Of a stretch of DNA of 64,000 bases, positions 47,104 through 56,444 are shown one piece after another. The notes below the pieces were generated by a model, which had not been told where the DNA came from, did no database searches, and worked only from the letters and a program-made list of their open reading frames with translations. The number at the start of each line of letters is the position of its first letter. Within the stretch, counting starts at the first letter, position 1. The translations under genes and the position numbers were made by a program. The DNA comes from SIG78 sp045585955. Lineage in GTDB: Bacteria; Verrucomicrobiota; Lentisphaeria; Victivallales; Victivallaceae. The stretch is from positions 1 to 64,000 of the forward strand of contig JAZMZK010000010.1 in the NCBI GenBank assembly GCA_045585955.1. The letters are read 5' to 3'.

Positions 47104-47916
47104 ATGGATTATTTTAAGAACTTGCAATTTATCCGGGCGGCCAATCTGCCGGATCGCAAGTCCTACCACCCCGGCAGAACATTCGATAATTACTACTCCA
47201 TCCACTACTGCCACGCCGGGGATTTTTCGCTGAAAATCGACAATGGTTTGGAAGAAACCAGCAGCACACCTTGTGCTTTTCTGGCGTTTCCCCAAGCTGA
47301 ATTTGCTTATGGCAACCCGCAGAACACCTATCACCACTTGTATGTATGTTTCCGTGGGGAGTTGGCCGAGCAATGGCGTGAAGGCGGGCTGTTGTGCTGT
47401 TTGAGCAAAAATGCCCTTATCCCGATAGTGAATCCGGTGGATTTTTTCAATAAATTTGCCAGATTGATCGCTCTGCTGCATGGTGCGGAACGCAGCCGCA
47501 ACCACGCCCGGGCGGTGCTGCTTTTGGCGGAGCTTTTGCTGCAAATGGCAGAACAGCAGCAAAAGCAGTTCAAGCACCGCAATCCTTTTACCCAAAAAAT
47601 GAACGATTTGATAAAAGAGATCCACCATGCGCCCGAAATGGAGTGGGATTTCCGGCACGAAGCAAAGCAGATGAAAATCTCTTATTCCTACTTCCGGAAA
47701 GTTTTTGAAGAACTCTACCACGAACCGCCCCACAACTACCTTTTGCAATGCCGCTTGCAAAAGGCAGAATATCTTTTGACCGATAATGAGTTACAAATTC
47801 AGGAAATAGCTGTTTTGTGCGGCTTTCAGGATAAATTTTACTTCTCAAGACTGTTTAAGAAAAACTACGGCATGTCGCCAATGAAATACCGCAAAGAGCA
47901 TCTGCTTGAACTGTAA
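47104..47916 (+). CDS. AraC family transcriptional regulator
   Basis: A 270-aa protein. The N-terminal cupin-like sensor is visible as SIHYCHAGDFSLKID and CAFLAFPQAEFAYG; the C-terminal DNA-binding part has AKQMKISYSYFRKVFEEL and IAVLCGFQDKFYFSRLFKKNYGMSPMKYR. Ribosome site GGAGG. It precedes the operon at 48100 (pseudopilin, DUF4091 protein, esterase), which has its own promoter and is a likely target. Confidence 0.92.
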   Translation: MDYFKNLQFIRAANLPDRKSYHPGRTFDNYYSIHYCHAGDFSLKIDNGLEETSSTPCAFLAFPQAEFAYGNPQNTYHHLYVCFRGELAEQWREGGLLCCLSKNALIPIVNPVDFFNKFARLIALLHGAERSRNHARAVLLLAELLLQMAEQQQKQFKHRNPFTQKMNDLIKEIHHAPEMEWDFRHEAKQMKISYSYFRKVFEELYHEPPHNYLLQCRLQKAEYLLTDNELQIQEIAVLCGFQDKFYFSRLFKKNYGMSPMKYRKEHLLEL

Positions 47917-48012
47917 CGGACGGAAATAATAAAAATCACACCTAACATATTGTCAGTTAAAATGTTAATGTTTTAAAAAGTTATTTTGTCCATATTTTTA
48001 TTAAATTATACA

Positions 48013-48041
48013 TTGTATGTTGCCGGAAAATTGAGTATAAT
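48013..48041 (+). promoter_or_regulatory. Promoter of the pseudopilin-DUF4091-esterase operon
   Basis: TTGTAT (48013-48018), 17-bp spacer, TATAAT (48036-48041), 58 bp before the ATG at 48100. Confidence 0.65.
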
Positions 48042-48099
48042 AAATGCAATGTTTTTTGATGTAAGGTTTTTTAATCATTAACTGAACAGGGATATTAAA

Positions 48100-48798
48100 A
48101 TGCTGAATAGATTTTTTGAGCGGAAAAGTTTTACTTTGATCGAACTGTTGGTCGTTATTGCCATTATTGCCATTCTGGCTGCCATGCTGCTGCCCGCGCT
48201 TTCTTCGGCACGCAGCAGTGCTGTGGCGAGCAACTGCCTCAATAACCTGAAAAGCTGGCACACCATGTACCGGCTTTATTGTGATGATAATAATGATTAT
48301 GCCCCGTATGCACATACCAGTAAAGTGCCGTCTGGCGTTCCCGAACATGTCAATAACTATGTCTGGACAAGTATATTGCCCAAACTATACTATCAATCCA
48401 TCGGTACTATGACCAACAGCAGCAGTTTGGAATGTCCGAACTACCGCAGCGGTGCTGGCGGCACCAGCCGGGTCAACAACGGATACAGCGCCCACCTGAT
48501 ATTGTTCTCAAATGTACAATCGGCGGTTTGCTTCCCCACCAAGACCCCGGTATTTATCGAAACCTTTCAGAAAACCTGTTACGATAACGAAGTAGCAACT
48601 TCCAAAAGCAAGAAAAATATCTATCCCAACCATGCCCGTGAGTTTGGTGCCGGCGAAGGGCAGCACATGGTATTTTCCCACAACGACCGCAATCATCAGG
48701 TCTATGTGGATGGCCACGCCGAAGGCCGCACTTATCAGGAAGTACCCAACGATCAATCCCGCTGCTGCTTCTTTTATTACCTCGACCGCGATTATTAA
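48100..48798 (+). CDS. Pseudopilin-like H-X9-DG protein
   Basis: A 232-aa protein. Leader MLNRFFERKS, then FTLIELLVVIAIIAIL and ALSSARSSAVAS (the usual ARERA is changed). Exact H-X9-DG: H, NDRNHQVYV, DG, then HAEGR. First gene of the operon, 31 bp before a secreted CBM9/DUF4091 protein. The leader codons contain no inverted repeat, unlike two other members. Confidence 0.93.
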   Translation: MLNRFFERKSFTLIELLVVIAIIAILAAMLLPALSSARSSAVASNCLNNLKSWHTMYRLYCDDNNDYAPYAHTSKVPSGVPEHVNNYVWTSILPKLYYQSIGTMTNSSSLECPNYRSGAGGTSRVNNGYSAHLILFSNVQSAVCFPTKTPVFIETFQKTCYDNEVATSKSKKNIYPNHAREFGAGEGQHMVFSHNDRNHQVYVDGHAEGRTYQEVPNDQSRCCFFYYLDRDY

Positions 48799-48829
48799 TA
48801 AGATATAAAATGTAAAAGGATAATATTTT

Positions 48830-51664
48830 ATGAAGAAATTACTTGTTGCGGCAATGCTCTTGGCATTTGCCATATTCCCATCTGCCGCCGAAAATAAGCT
48901 GCAGGTGCTGGAAATCAAGGCTCCCAAAGAGGTTGCCCCCGGTCAGCAGGTGGCAGCTCATATTACTTTGAAGGTGTTGGAGTTTGAAGGCAAAGCCCAT
49001 CTGCGCCCCGGCGGCTATTACAACTTTGCCCAAAGCAAACACAATGGCAACATACCCCGCACCCGGACTACCCCGTGGCGGTTGAAAGATTTCAAGGTGG
49101 GCGATACTCTTAAATACACTGCCAGAATTACCGTGCCCGAAAATGTTATTCCCGGCGAAAAAGGTATGATCGCTTTCCGGATGTCCCAGCCGGGGACCAA
49201 AAAATTTATCAAGCTCGTTGGCTCCAATAAAGCCAATTTTACGGTAAAAGCTCCTGAAAAAGTGGATCTGTCCAGCCCGGTGGAGGTCAAAGATCTGCCG
49301 GTAGCGTGTATACCCTTTACCAATGAAACTATTACCATCGACGGCAAGTGCAATGATTCTGCGTGGCAAAAAGCCGCTGTTCTCCCCATAGCTCTCAACA
49401 GCGGCAGCGGCAAAAAAGCTGACCATAAAGCAGAAGTCAAACTTATTACCGATGGCAAATATATCTATACGGCAATGATCGCCGATGCTCCCGGAGCCAA
49501 AAAACTTGAAGTGCGCAAATTCCCCATGCACGACAGCAAAGTCTGGAACAACGATGCCATGGAGTGCTTTTTTGTGCCGGATATTTATCTTAATGAATAC
49601 AAACACTTTATTACCGATATGGCAGGGCAGCATTTTGACAGCGACAACGGCGATTTCCACGGCTTCAACCCGGTGTGGAAAACTGCTTCCAGCTGCGGCG
49701 AAAACAGCTGGGTGATCGAAGCGGCGATCCCGGTGGATGCCATTACGCCCCGTAAGCTCACCGCCGGAACTCTCTGGCGGGGTGGATTTTTCCGTTATAG
49801 CGAGCGGGCACGCAACAACAGCGGCTGGACCGCCACCATGGGCAGTCACAACAGCGTATCCCGCCACGGATATCTCTTCTTCGGCACGCTGGGCGATGTG
49901 TTGGATAAACAGAGCGATTTTATCAAAAGCGTAAATGAAAAATCCTCTCCGGAACTCATAAAACTTGCCAGAGAGGTGAAAGCTCTCTGCAACGGTTCCG
50001 CCCGGAAAAACATCAAGGAATTGCCGGAAACCTTGACCAAACTTACCGAGATGCGCAATAGTTATGAAAAACTGGCTTTTGCGGAAAGTTTTGCCAAGTC
50101 CAAACTGCCGCTGATCATCCAGAACGTCTTTCCTTACAGCGGCAATGTTGCTCCGGACAGCAAGCTGCAAGTTGCCGCAGTTCAGCAGAGCTTTTTCCCC
50201 GGCGAAGTGCAGGATCTGGCATGGAATCTGACCAATGTAAGCAATAAAACCATCACCATCCACGCCGGATTGTTTGGTGTGGAAGCTGATAAATTTGCCC
50301 ACAGCCGTAAATCACGGGATTTTCTGCTGCAAGGCATCCCCGGATTTCCGGCAAAGTTCTTTGCCCCCGCTCCGGTGGCGGCAGCTGACGGCAGATGCGT
50401 TTACGATGTGCTTGCACCTAATCCCGCCGGAGTGTGGCGCATTGCCCCGAAAGAAACAGTGCAGATATTTGTGCGGGTTTGTGCCGACGGCAGCCGCAGA
50501 AAAGGTGTGGGCTCGCTGGTTATCGAAGGTATCGACAATGGTGCTATGCCTGTAACCGCCCTGCCGGTAACATTTGATCTGGTGGGTGATACCACCTTGA
50601 GCCAAGCAAACAAACCCTTTGTCTTCGGTTGGGATTACATACCCGAAAAGTTCGCTGCCCAGCGTCCGGAACTGGTTCGCAATCAATATAAAATGCTGCG
50701 GGAATACGGTTTTAATGCAGTCATGCTGACCGGTCTGCGCCACTTTCCCCGGCCCAAAGCCGACCAAGAGGGCAATTTGCTTGAGAAGCTGGATTTTACC
50801 TTGCTGAATAATCATTTGAACCGTATCGGCAAAGAGTTTGATTACATCTACTGGGATTTGGCGATCTGGGAAAAGAAGGTGCTGCGCAAAGACCTTTTCG
50901 GGTTGGATTTTTATTCGGAGGCTTACGGAAAAGCCTTCAAAAGCTGGTTCAAGGCTTGTGCCGATGCTTTGCAGGCTGCCGGGGTGCCCAACGAAAAAGT
51001 TTTGATTTGCCCCGTTGACGAGTGCAGCGATAAACGCGCCGAACGCATTGCCCGCTGGATCAAGGAGTGCCGCCCCGAAAGCCGGGTGATTCTGGATTCA
51101 TCCCGTACCGATATGGTGCAAGTCAAAAGCATCGACCGCTATGTGGATGTGTGGATGCCCCACGCCCGCACTTTGCAGCAGGATGCATTGCAGGAGTTCC
51201 ACGAATTTCTCAATAAAAAAGGCGCTATGAAACTGCTCTATTATTACAGTGCAGGCGGCAACGAAAAGCTCAAAAATCCTTATGCGGATTACACGCTTAA
51301 ATTCCATGCCGCTTTTGCCCGGGATTTCAGCGGAATAGGCTTCTGGGCGGGCGGTCAGTATTACGGTTCGCCATGGTACCGCCGGGGATATACCCGGATG
51401 AATGATACCGCATTGGTCTACCCCGTGGAAAACTCTACCGTACCCTCCCGCAGATTGGCGGCGTGGCACCGGGGCGTACAGGATCTGTGGCTGCTGCGGG
51501 AAACGGCGTTGCGTTACAAAGATAATGCTCAAATCCAAGCCAAATTACGCAAAGCCGCCCAGAGTGCAGTTGATTACCCCAACGATCATCAGCGCGCTGA
51601 AGCATTGCGGAAATATTGCCGGGAACTTTTGTCTTCGTTAAAAAAAAATGATCTCTCAAGATAA
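48830..51664 (+). CDS. Secreted CBM9-like plus DUF4091 (GH123-like) protein
   Basis: A 944-aa protein with signal peptide MKKLLVAAMLLAFAIFPSAA. An Ig-like segment (about 25-145) is followed by a CBM9-type domain (about 160-365; TITIDGKCNDSAWQKAAVLP; WNNDAMECFFVPD), a beta domain, and a barrel with DUF4091 at the C-terminal side (about 600-930): LICPVDECSDKRAERIARWI (DE near 727), VDVWMPHARTL, GIGFWAGGQYYGSPW and AWHRGVQDLWLLRETALRY. DUF4091 occurs in GH123-type beta-N-acetylgalactosaminidases and relatives; the exact activity is unknown. Its stop overlaps the following esterase start by 17 bp. Confidence 0.88.
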   Translation: MKKLLVAAMLLAFAIFPSAAENKLQVLEIKAPKEVAPGQQVAAHITLKVLEFEGKAHLRPGGYYNFAQSKHNGNIPRTRTTPWRLKDFKVGDTLKYTARITVPENVIPGEKGMIAFRMSQPGTKKFIKLVGSNKANFTVKAPEKVDLSSPVEVKDLPVACIPFTNETITIDGKCNDSAWQKAAVLPIALNSGSGKKADHKAEVKLITDGKYIYTAMIADAPGAKKLEVRKFPMHDSKVWNNDAMECFFVPDIYLNEYKHFITDMAGQHFDSDNGDFHGFNPVWKTASSCGENSWVIEAAIPVDAITPRKLTAGTLWRGGFFRYSERARNNSGWTATMGSHNSVSRHGYLFFGTLGDVLDKQSDFIKSVNEKSSPELIKLAREVKALCNGSARKNIKELPETLTKLTEMRNSYEKLAFAESFAKSKLPLIIQNVFPYSGNVAPDSKLQVAAVQQSFFPGEVQDLAWNLTNVSNKTITIHAGLFGVEADKFAHSRKSRDFLLQGIPGFPAKFFAPAPVAAADGRCVYDVLAPNPAGVWRIAPKETVQIFVRVCADGSRRKGVGSLVIEGIDNGAMPVTALPVTFDLVGDTTLSQANKPFVFGWDYIPEKFAAQRPELVRNQYKMLREYGFNAVMLTGLRHFPRPKADQEGNLLEKLDFTLLNNHLNRIGKEFDYIYWDLAIWEKKVLRKDLFGLDFYSEAYGKAFKSWFKACADALQAAGVPNEKVLICPVDECSDKRAERIARWIKECRPESRVILDSSRTDMVQVKSIDRYVDVWMPHARTLQQDALQEFHEFLNKKGAMKLLYYYSAGGNEKLKNPYADYTLKFHAAFARDFSGIGFWAGGQYYGSPWYRRGYTRMNDTALVYPVENSTVPSRRLAAWHRGVQDLWLLRETALRYKDNAQIQAKLRKAAQSAVDYPNDHQRAEALRKYCRELLSSLKKNDLSR

Positions 51665-52454
51665 AAAACAACCGCAGAAAAAGCTGGTTTTGCTGGCGGG
51701 GCAGTCCAATATGTCCGGTCGGGGCTATCTGACAAACGATGATATAACCGCACTGCCGGGGATCACCGCTTTGCGGTGGGATAAAGTGTGGATACCCGCC
51801 ATCGACCCCTTCAACTACGACCGGATCAATCAGTTGGGGTTGAATGAGTCCCAAGACCCCTTTGAAGAAAAAGCTCTGGAAATAAACGACCGGCGCCGCT
51901 GCGGCGTGGGACCGGGCCGGACTTTTGCCAAACTTTTGCAGGAAAAATTCCCCGGTTCAGAAATCGGCTTGATCCCGGTTTCAGTCGGCGGTACAGCCAT
52001 AGATGCCTGGTTGCCCGGCGGCAAAGATAAATACAGCGACCGCCGCCCTTACGATGACGCTTTAGCTATGGCTCGTTATGCCATGCAGTTTGGCAAAATC
52101 GAAGTGATATTGTGGCATCAGGGCGAAAGCGATGCCAAATTCAAAACTCCGGATTACAAGGAAAAACTCATCACCGTAATCAACAACTTCCGGCGGGATC
52201 TGGCGTTGGAGCATGTGCCGGTGATTCTGGGTGAGATCGGCTATTTTCTGAATGAAGAATGCTTTGCCGTTAAAGAGTATAACGAATATATCCGTCAGGC
52301 GGCAGCCGAACTCGCCAACGCCGGAATCGTTTCCGCCGAAGGTTTGACCGACCGTGGCGATAGAGTGCACTTCGATACCCCCAGCCAATACGAGTTGGCA
52401 AAACGCTATTTTAAGGAGTATTGCCGCTTGACCGACCGGAAAGGCTTCAACTGA
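51648..52454 (+). CDS. SASA-type carbohydrate esterase (sialate O-acetylesterase-like)
   Basis: A 268-aa SGNH-type esterase. VLLAGQSNMSGRG holds the nucleophile serine, VSVGGTAIDAWLPGG the glycine block, ILWHQGESDAKF the family signature, and GDRVHFDTPSQYELAKRY the catalytic His region. No signal peptide; the ATG lies within the end of the preceding gene after a run of nine A, so translation is probably coupled. Likely removes acetyl groups from oligosaccharides released by its operon partners. Confidence 0.9.
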   Translation: MISQDKKQPQKKLVLLAGQSNMSGRGYLTNDDITALPGITALRWDKVWIPAIDPFNYDRINQLGLNESQDPFEEKALEINDRRRCGVGPGRTFAKLLQEKFPGSEIGLIPVSVGGTAIDAWLPGGKDKYSDRRPYDDALAMARYAMQFGKIEVILWHQGESDAKFKTPDYKEKLITVINNFRRDLALEHVPVILGEIGYFLNEECFAVKEYNEYIRQAAAELANAGIVSAEGLTDRGDRVHFDTPSQYELAKRYFKEYCRLTDRKGFN

Positions 52455-52720
52455 AGCAACTGATCACCGGCGAAACAACAACGAAACGCCTGATCTATTT
52501 TGATATGCCCCCCAGGTTCGGAGCACCGGGTGATGAACACTCTGGCAAATCAGCTGTCAACTTCGGAATTAGGCTGTACTGTTGCAAGTTGCCGGATAAA
52601 AGCAAAGCGCTCCGGGCAGCTTGGATCCCGATATGGTTGTAAAGAGAAGTTTGCTCTCGTTATAAAATTGACAGCAAAGAAGATTGGAAAAATATTTTTA
52701 TGACATATAAAAACAGCTCT
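52455..52720 (-). pseudogene. Degraded glycosyltransferase fragment, GT10 (fucosyltransferase)-like
   Basis: Minus-strand translation in one frame gives SCPERFAFIRQLATVQPNS, then EVDS, an in-frame TGA (52552-52550), then FARVFITRC and IKIDQAFRCCFAGDQL. The order of R..F...L....VDS, G(K/R)V-like and K..F..FRFCxAFEN-like blocks resembles the core of alpha-1,3-fucosyltransferases (GT10). No start, several disrupted motifs, and truncation at the esterase gene end mark it as a relic. The family match is by eye and weak; the relic status is better supported than the identity. Confidence 0.35.
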
Positions 52721-53074
52721 AATATGCTATTGGTAAAGAAATTAAAAGATTTGTGCTAAGGGCAGATTTTTAATATCACTACCATCATGTAATCAGCAAC
52801 TAATATTATGTTGGGAGTGAAATGGTTTTTATGGTCATTTTGCGGATTTTTCTAACTGCAACGAACTTTACTGATTTGAAGACATAAAAATATAGTGTTG
52901 ATTCTATGGATTTTTAAGTATTGTCGGCTGATATTGAAAAAAATTAAATGGAATATTGGTGCATCGTAAAACTTGCAACAATATTCCATTTGACATATCC
53001 TGATATTGTTCCAGTCAGCTATTTATTTTTATATGCAAATATCCGGCAAGGTCAGTCGGAGCAGTTTTTGTTAT
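52721..53074. other. AT-rich gene-free stretch with a 13-bp inverted repeat
   Basis: No credible gene, promoter pair or repeat copy was found. AAATGGAATATTG (52946-52958) and CAATATTCCATTT (52979-52991) form a perfect 13-bp inverted repeat with a 20-nt loop. It lies past the 3' end of the minus-strand GHL10 gene (stop at 53075), so it may act as its terminator although no T run follows. Confidence 0.5.
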
Positions 53075-55597
53075 TTATTGCACAGGTTCGGCATAACGGG
53101 TTTTGCTCAAACCATCGAGAAACGGCTCCAAACCGAACCACTGGAAGAAGTAAGCTCCTTCGCAGCCCAGCTTGTTGGCTTCGTCGATCTGATCGACCAG
53201 CTCCTTGAGGTCAAGCACTGCCCCATGACTGCTCTTTACACCAACAGTTATCACTACAGGTATATTGGCATTGTGTTTGCGGCAGTAATCCACCTGACGC
53301 TTCACCCAGCAGCGGTACATGAGCATATCATAGACATAGCCGGTGGGATTGATCCGGTCGAGCAAGCCCTCTTTCAGCCAGTCGGCAAACGGCTGGTGCA
53401 ATTCACGCCACAAAGCGTTTTCACCATGCCGGTAGCCCTGCACATACGCTGAAAGTTTAACTTGCGGAAAATCCTTTTTCATCATTGAGCGAATATCCCG
53501 GATCCATTGGGTAAGGTGTTTGCTGTTCCAGGTGTACCAGTGGATGTAATCCGGGGAACTGTGTTCAAATTTGCGGGGGTCTTTGCCGAATTCTTTCATG
53601 TAAAGTTCAGCGCCGCGATCGCTGGGATATGCCGCCATACGGGTGTAGTCAAGGTCAAGGGCATCGACATCGTACTTTTTGAGTATTGCCAAGATATCTT
53701 TTATGCGGTATTCCCGCACTTCCGGCACCGCCGGATCCATCCAGCCGATACGCTCGCCTTTGATATTGCGCATGGCATATTCCGGGTGTGCGGCGAGAAA
53801 ACCTTTGGGCTTTTCCGCACCTTCCGGCAACAGACAGACCAATGCACCGAACTTGATATTTGCCTTGCGGGTTTCTTCCCGCAACGCGGCGAAAACATCC
53901 CATTTGTGCTTATCAAGCATATATTTATTGCCGATTTTAACATGAGTGTTGGCACGGTTGAGAATAGCAAAACTGAAAAATTCGTTCAGATTGGCTTTTT
54001 TCATCTTATTGATAATATCGCGGATCATCGCCTTGCCGGCGGCTTCGTCTTTAGGCAGATATTGCGGATGAAAGCAGACGGCACGGGCTTCATTCTTTTT
54101 GATGACAAACTCTTTTTTGTCCGGCTGAAAAACCGTAAGTCCGGTTTTGGCGGCAGGGAATGATTTTTCCACACTTACATTTTTGACTCCATTGCGGAGA
54201 GCGGCACGCAAATCGAGTTTTATATTCAGTTTTCCGGGCAGAGTTTTGCCGAATTTACCGGCAAAATAACCGGTCGGCACCATGTAGCGGTCGAACTGCG
54301 GGGCACATTCCAGTGTTTCGCCATCGGCTGTTACGGTTATCTTATCAGCCCGGTTGATAATAAATTTATCGTTATCCGCATCGGTTAAAATCAGCTGAAA
54401 CGCAAATTCGCCGTTGGCTTTGCCGCTGGAGCGGAAATCACTTATTTCGAGCTTGAAATTTTTCAAATTTGCCAGCGTGAACAATCCATCTTGCAACGGC
54501 TGTTTATTGCCGGTGCGGCTGTTGCCGAAAAATCCGGCTTCGGGCGATATTTGTGCATCAACTTTTTTGGCACTTGCCATTGTAACAAGTTTTTTGCCGT
54601 CACGCACCTGAAAGTAGTGATGACCGCGGATTGCGTAAGAACCTTTGGCAAAACTGCTCTGCCAATCCGCAAAATGTCCGGTAAAAGGTATGGCAAACTT
54701 TGTTGTTTTGAAACCGCCGGTCAGCGGGATGGCTTCGTTGCTGAAGACCATCACCTGTTCCAAAGTGGTTATATTGCAGAAACGCCAATGACTGGAGCCC
54801 ATGGGCGAACCGAGATTGTATTTCATGGCATGTTCCGAACGGGCGGTGCCCCGGCCTTTGAGCAGTTTTATATTGCCCTTGCCGGTATAGTCAACCAGTT
54901 CGGCATCCAGAGTCAGACCGGTAATGTGTATTGAGTTTTCTCTGCCGTCGGCATTGAACCGGTAACTCCAGACGGCATCTTCGGGTATATACTCTTTTTT
55001 GACCGGCTTTTTGACGGCTTTCTTTTTGGCGGTTTTCGGAGCCACCTTTACCGGAGCTTTACTGCAATCGCCATTGGGCAGTTTGATCTCATTGCCTTGA
55101 GCATCAAAGAGTTTGAAAGCAGTAAATTCAGCCGTACCTGCCGCCTGATAGATACAGCAGACCACTGCAAATGATGCTCCGTCAGAAGGGATGGTGAAGT
55201 CGAGTTTATAATCTTTCCACTCTTTATTATTGCCGCACTGGGTCATAACGGTATAACGTCTGCCGCCGGCACGGTCGCCGTTGGCGGTAAAAAACGACAC
55301 CCCTGCCCGTGCTCCACTGCGACTGGCTATATTGCTTTTGGCCTTAAAAGTCAGGCGGTATTTACTGCCGGGTCGGGTTTTGATAAGCGAATGATTCTGC
55401 AAAAAATACTTCGCTTTGCCGCCGGTCGTCGTCAGGCGGAAAGCCTTTACATTATCAACAGTGACCGCTTCGGCTCTGCCGTCGGCAAGGCGTTTAATCG
55501 GCAGCCAGTCGGCAATATCGGATGTATAACGGTACGCGGCTTTAAGCGGCAAAAATGCCGTTAACAGCATAACAGCGGACAAAAAAATCTTTTTCAT
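53075..55597 (-). CDS. Secreted GHL10-type glycoside hydrolase-like protein
   Basis: An 840-aa protein from the ATG at 55597 (AAAGGTG site); a GTG at 55606 is less likely. Signal peptide MKKIFLSAVMLLTAFLPLKA. Residues about 20-165 look like a carbohydrate-binding beta-sandwich (YRLTFKAKSNIASRSG; KDYKLDFTIPSDG), then a lysine-rich linker and a beta region. The barrel (about 515-835) fits the GHL10/DUF187 family: VCFHPQYLPKDEA, LVCLLPEGAEKP, GWMDPAVPEVREY, VDALDLDYTRMAAYP, QVKLSAYVQGY and YFFQWFGLEPFLDG. Last gene of the GntR-SSS-pseudopilin operon. Confidence 0.87.
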   Translation of the reverse strand: MKKIFLSAVMLLTAFLPLKAAYRYTSDIADWLPIKRLADGRAEAVTVDNVKAFRLTTTGGKAKYFLQNHSLIKTRPGSKYRLTFKAKSNIASRSGARAGVSFFTANGDRAGGRRYTVMTQCGNNKEWKDYKLDFTIPSDGASFAVVCCIYQAAGTAEFTAFKLFDAQGNEIKLPNGDCSKAPVKVAPKTAKKKAVKKPVKKEYIPEDAVWSYRFNADGRENSIHITGLTLDAELVDYTGKGNIKLLKGRGTARSEHAMKYNLGSPMGSSHWRFCNITTLEQVMVFSNEAIPLTGGFKTTKFAIPFTGHFADWQSSFAKGSYAIRGHHYFQVRDGKKLVTMASAKKVDAQISPEAGFFGNSRTGNKQPLQDGLFTLANLKNFKLEISDFRSSGKANGEFAFQLILTDADNDKFIINRADKITVTADGETLECAPQFDRYMVPTGYFAGKFGKTLPGKLNIKLDLRAALRNGVKNVSVEKSFPAAKTGLTVFQPDKKEFVIKKNEARAVCFHPQYLPKDEAAGKAMIRDIINKMKKANLNEFFSFAILNRANTHVKIGNKYMLDKHKWDVFAALREETRKANIKFGALVCLLPEGAEKPKGFLAAHPEYAMRNIKGERIGWMDPAVPEVREYRIKDILAILKKYDVDALDLDYTRMAAYPSDRGAELYMKEFGKDPRKFEHSSPDYIHWYTWNSKHLTQWIRDIRSMMKKDFPQVKLSAYVQGYRHGENALWRELHQPFADWLKEGLLDRINPTGYVYDMLMYRCWVKRQVDYCRKHNANIPVVITVGVKSSHGAVLDLKELVDQIDEANKLGCEGAYFFQWFGLEPFLDGLSKTRYAEPVQ

Positions 55598-55618
55598 AAA
55601 ACACACCTTTTGCTTTGT

Positions 55619-56419
55619 TTATTGGATCGGAGCAACCGCCTGGCTGTAGCCATGCCCGGAATACTTCAGGAAAAACGCCTTGTGATTACTGCCGGTATTG
55701 GCGGCGGTGGCGTTGGATAAAGATTCCGTTGAGCAATGCCCATCTGCCCACGAAAGATTGAAACTGCCGACGCGGGGATCGCCATTCTGCGGATGACGGC
55801 AATGCACTTGGTTATAAGCGTATATAAAATATCCGCAGCCCAACTCATCAACCGAATGGCCCGGGTAGTAAGTATCGGCAAAACCGATGGTAACACTTGG
55901 GTCAGCCACCTTACCGCGGGTGATTGATTGCCGTAAACCGCTGCCGTTCAAGTTATTCCAACGCCAGTAGAGCATTTCATTAAAGCCGTAGGATATATAT
56001 CTGCCGTCATTGGCACGGTATCTGCCGTCGCCGGGATTCTTCAGCGGAAGCAACGCCTGCGAAGGACAGGAAAAAATACCGCTGGCGGAAGCATTGTATT
56101 TTTTGAAACTGCTGTGATCCGTATCGCCGGCGGCAAGATAGGGCATTACCATTTCGGGCCAGTAAATACTTTCGCCGCTTTCATCTGTATAACGTGCCTT
56201 GGAATCCCCGGTCGGAGAATAGTCGGTGTAATAATCGTTGTTGTTGTCGCAATACATACTCATTGCCAGAGACATACTCCGCAGATTGGTCAGACAGTTG
56301 GAACTTTTTGCCCGTTCGCGTGCCGCCGAAAGTGCCGGCAAAAGCATTGCCGCTAAAATTGCAATAATGGCAATAACCACCAGCAATTCGATCAAAGTGA
56401 ATGTTTGGACTTTTTTCAT
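55619..56419 (-). CDS. Pseudopilin-like protein
   Basis: A 266-aa protein from the ATG at 56419 (AAGGAG nine bases upstream); the in-frame TTG at 56425 is too close to the site. Leader MKKVQT, then FTLIELLVVIAIIAIL and ALSAARERAKSS. The C-terminal region reads CRHPQNGDPRVGSFNLSWADGH, an H...DGH with 16 residues between instead of nine. Located between the SSS transporter and the GHL10 hydrolase, gaps 25 and 21 bp. Confidence 0.92.
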   Translation of the reverse strand: MKKVQTFTLIELLVVIAIIAILAAMLLPALSAARERAKSSNCLTNLRSMSLAMSMYCDNNNDYYTDYSPTGDSKARYTDESGESIYWPEMVMPYLAAGDTDHSSFKKYNASASGIFSCPSQALLPLKNPGDGRYRANDGRYISYGFNEMLYWRWNNLNGSGLRQSITRGKVADPSVTIGFADTYYPGHSVDELGCGYFIYAYNQVHCRHPQNGDPRVGSFNLSWADGHCSTESLSNATAANTGSNHKAFFLKYSGHGYSQAVAPIQ

Positions 56420-56444
56420 TTGCAAATTCTCCTTTTTTTATGTT

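Noticed and set aside
52421..52703. Two small + strand frames after the esterase gene
   Set aside because: No ribosome site and no recognisable product; the minus strand shows a more coherent, though broken, coding signal.
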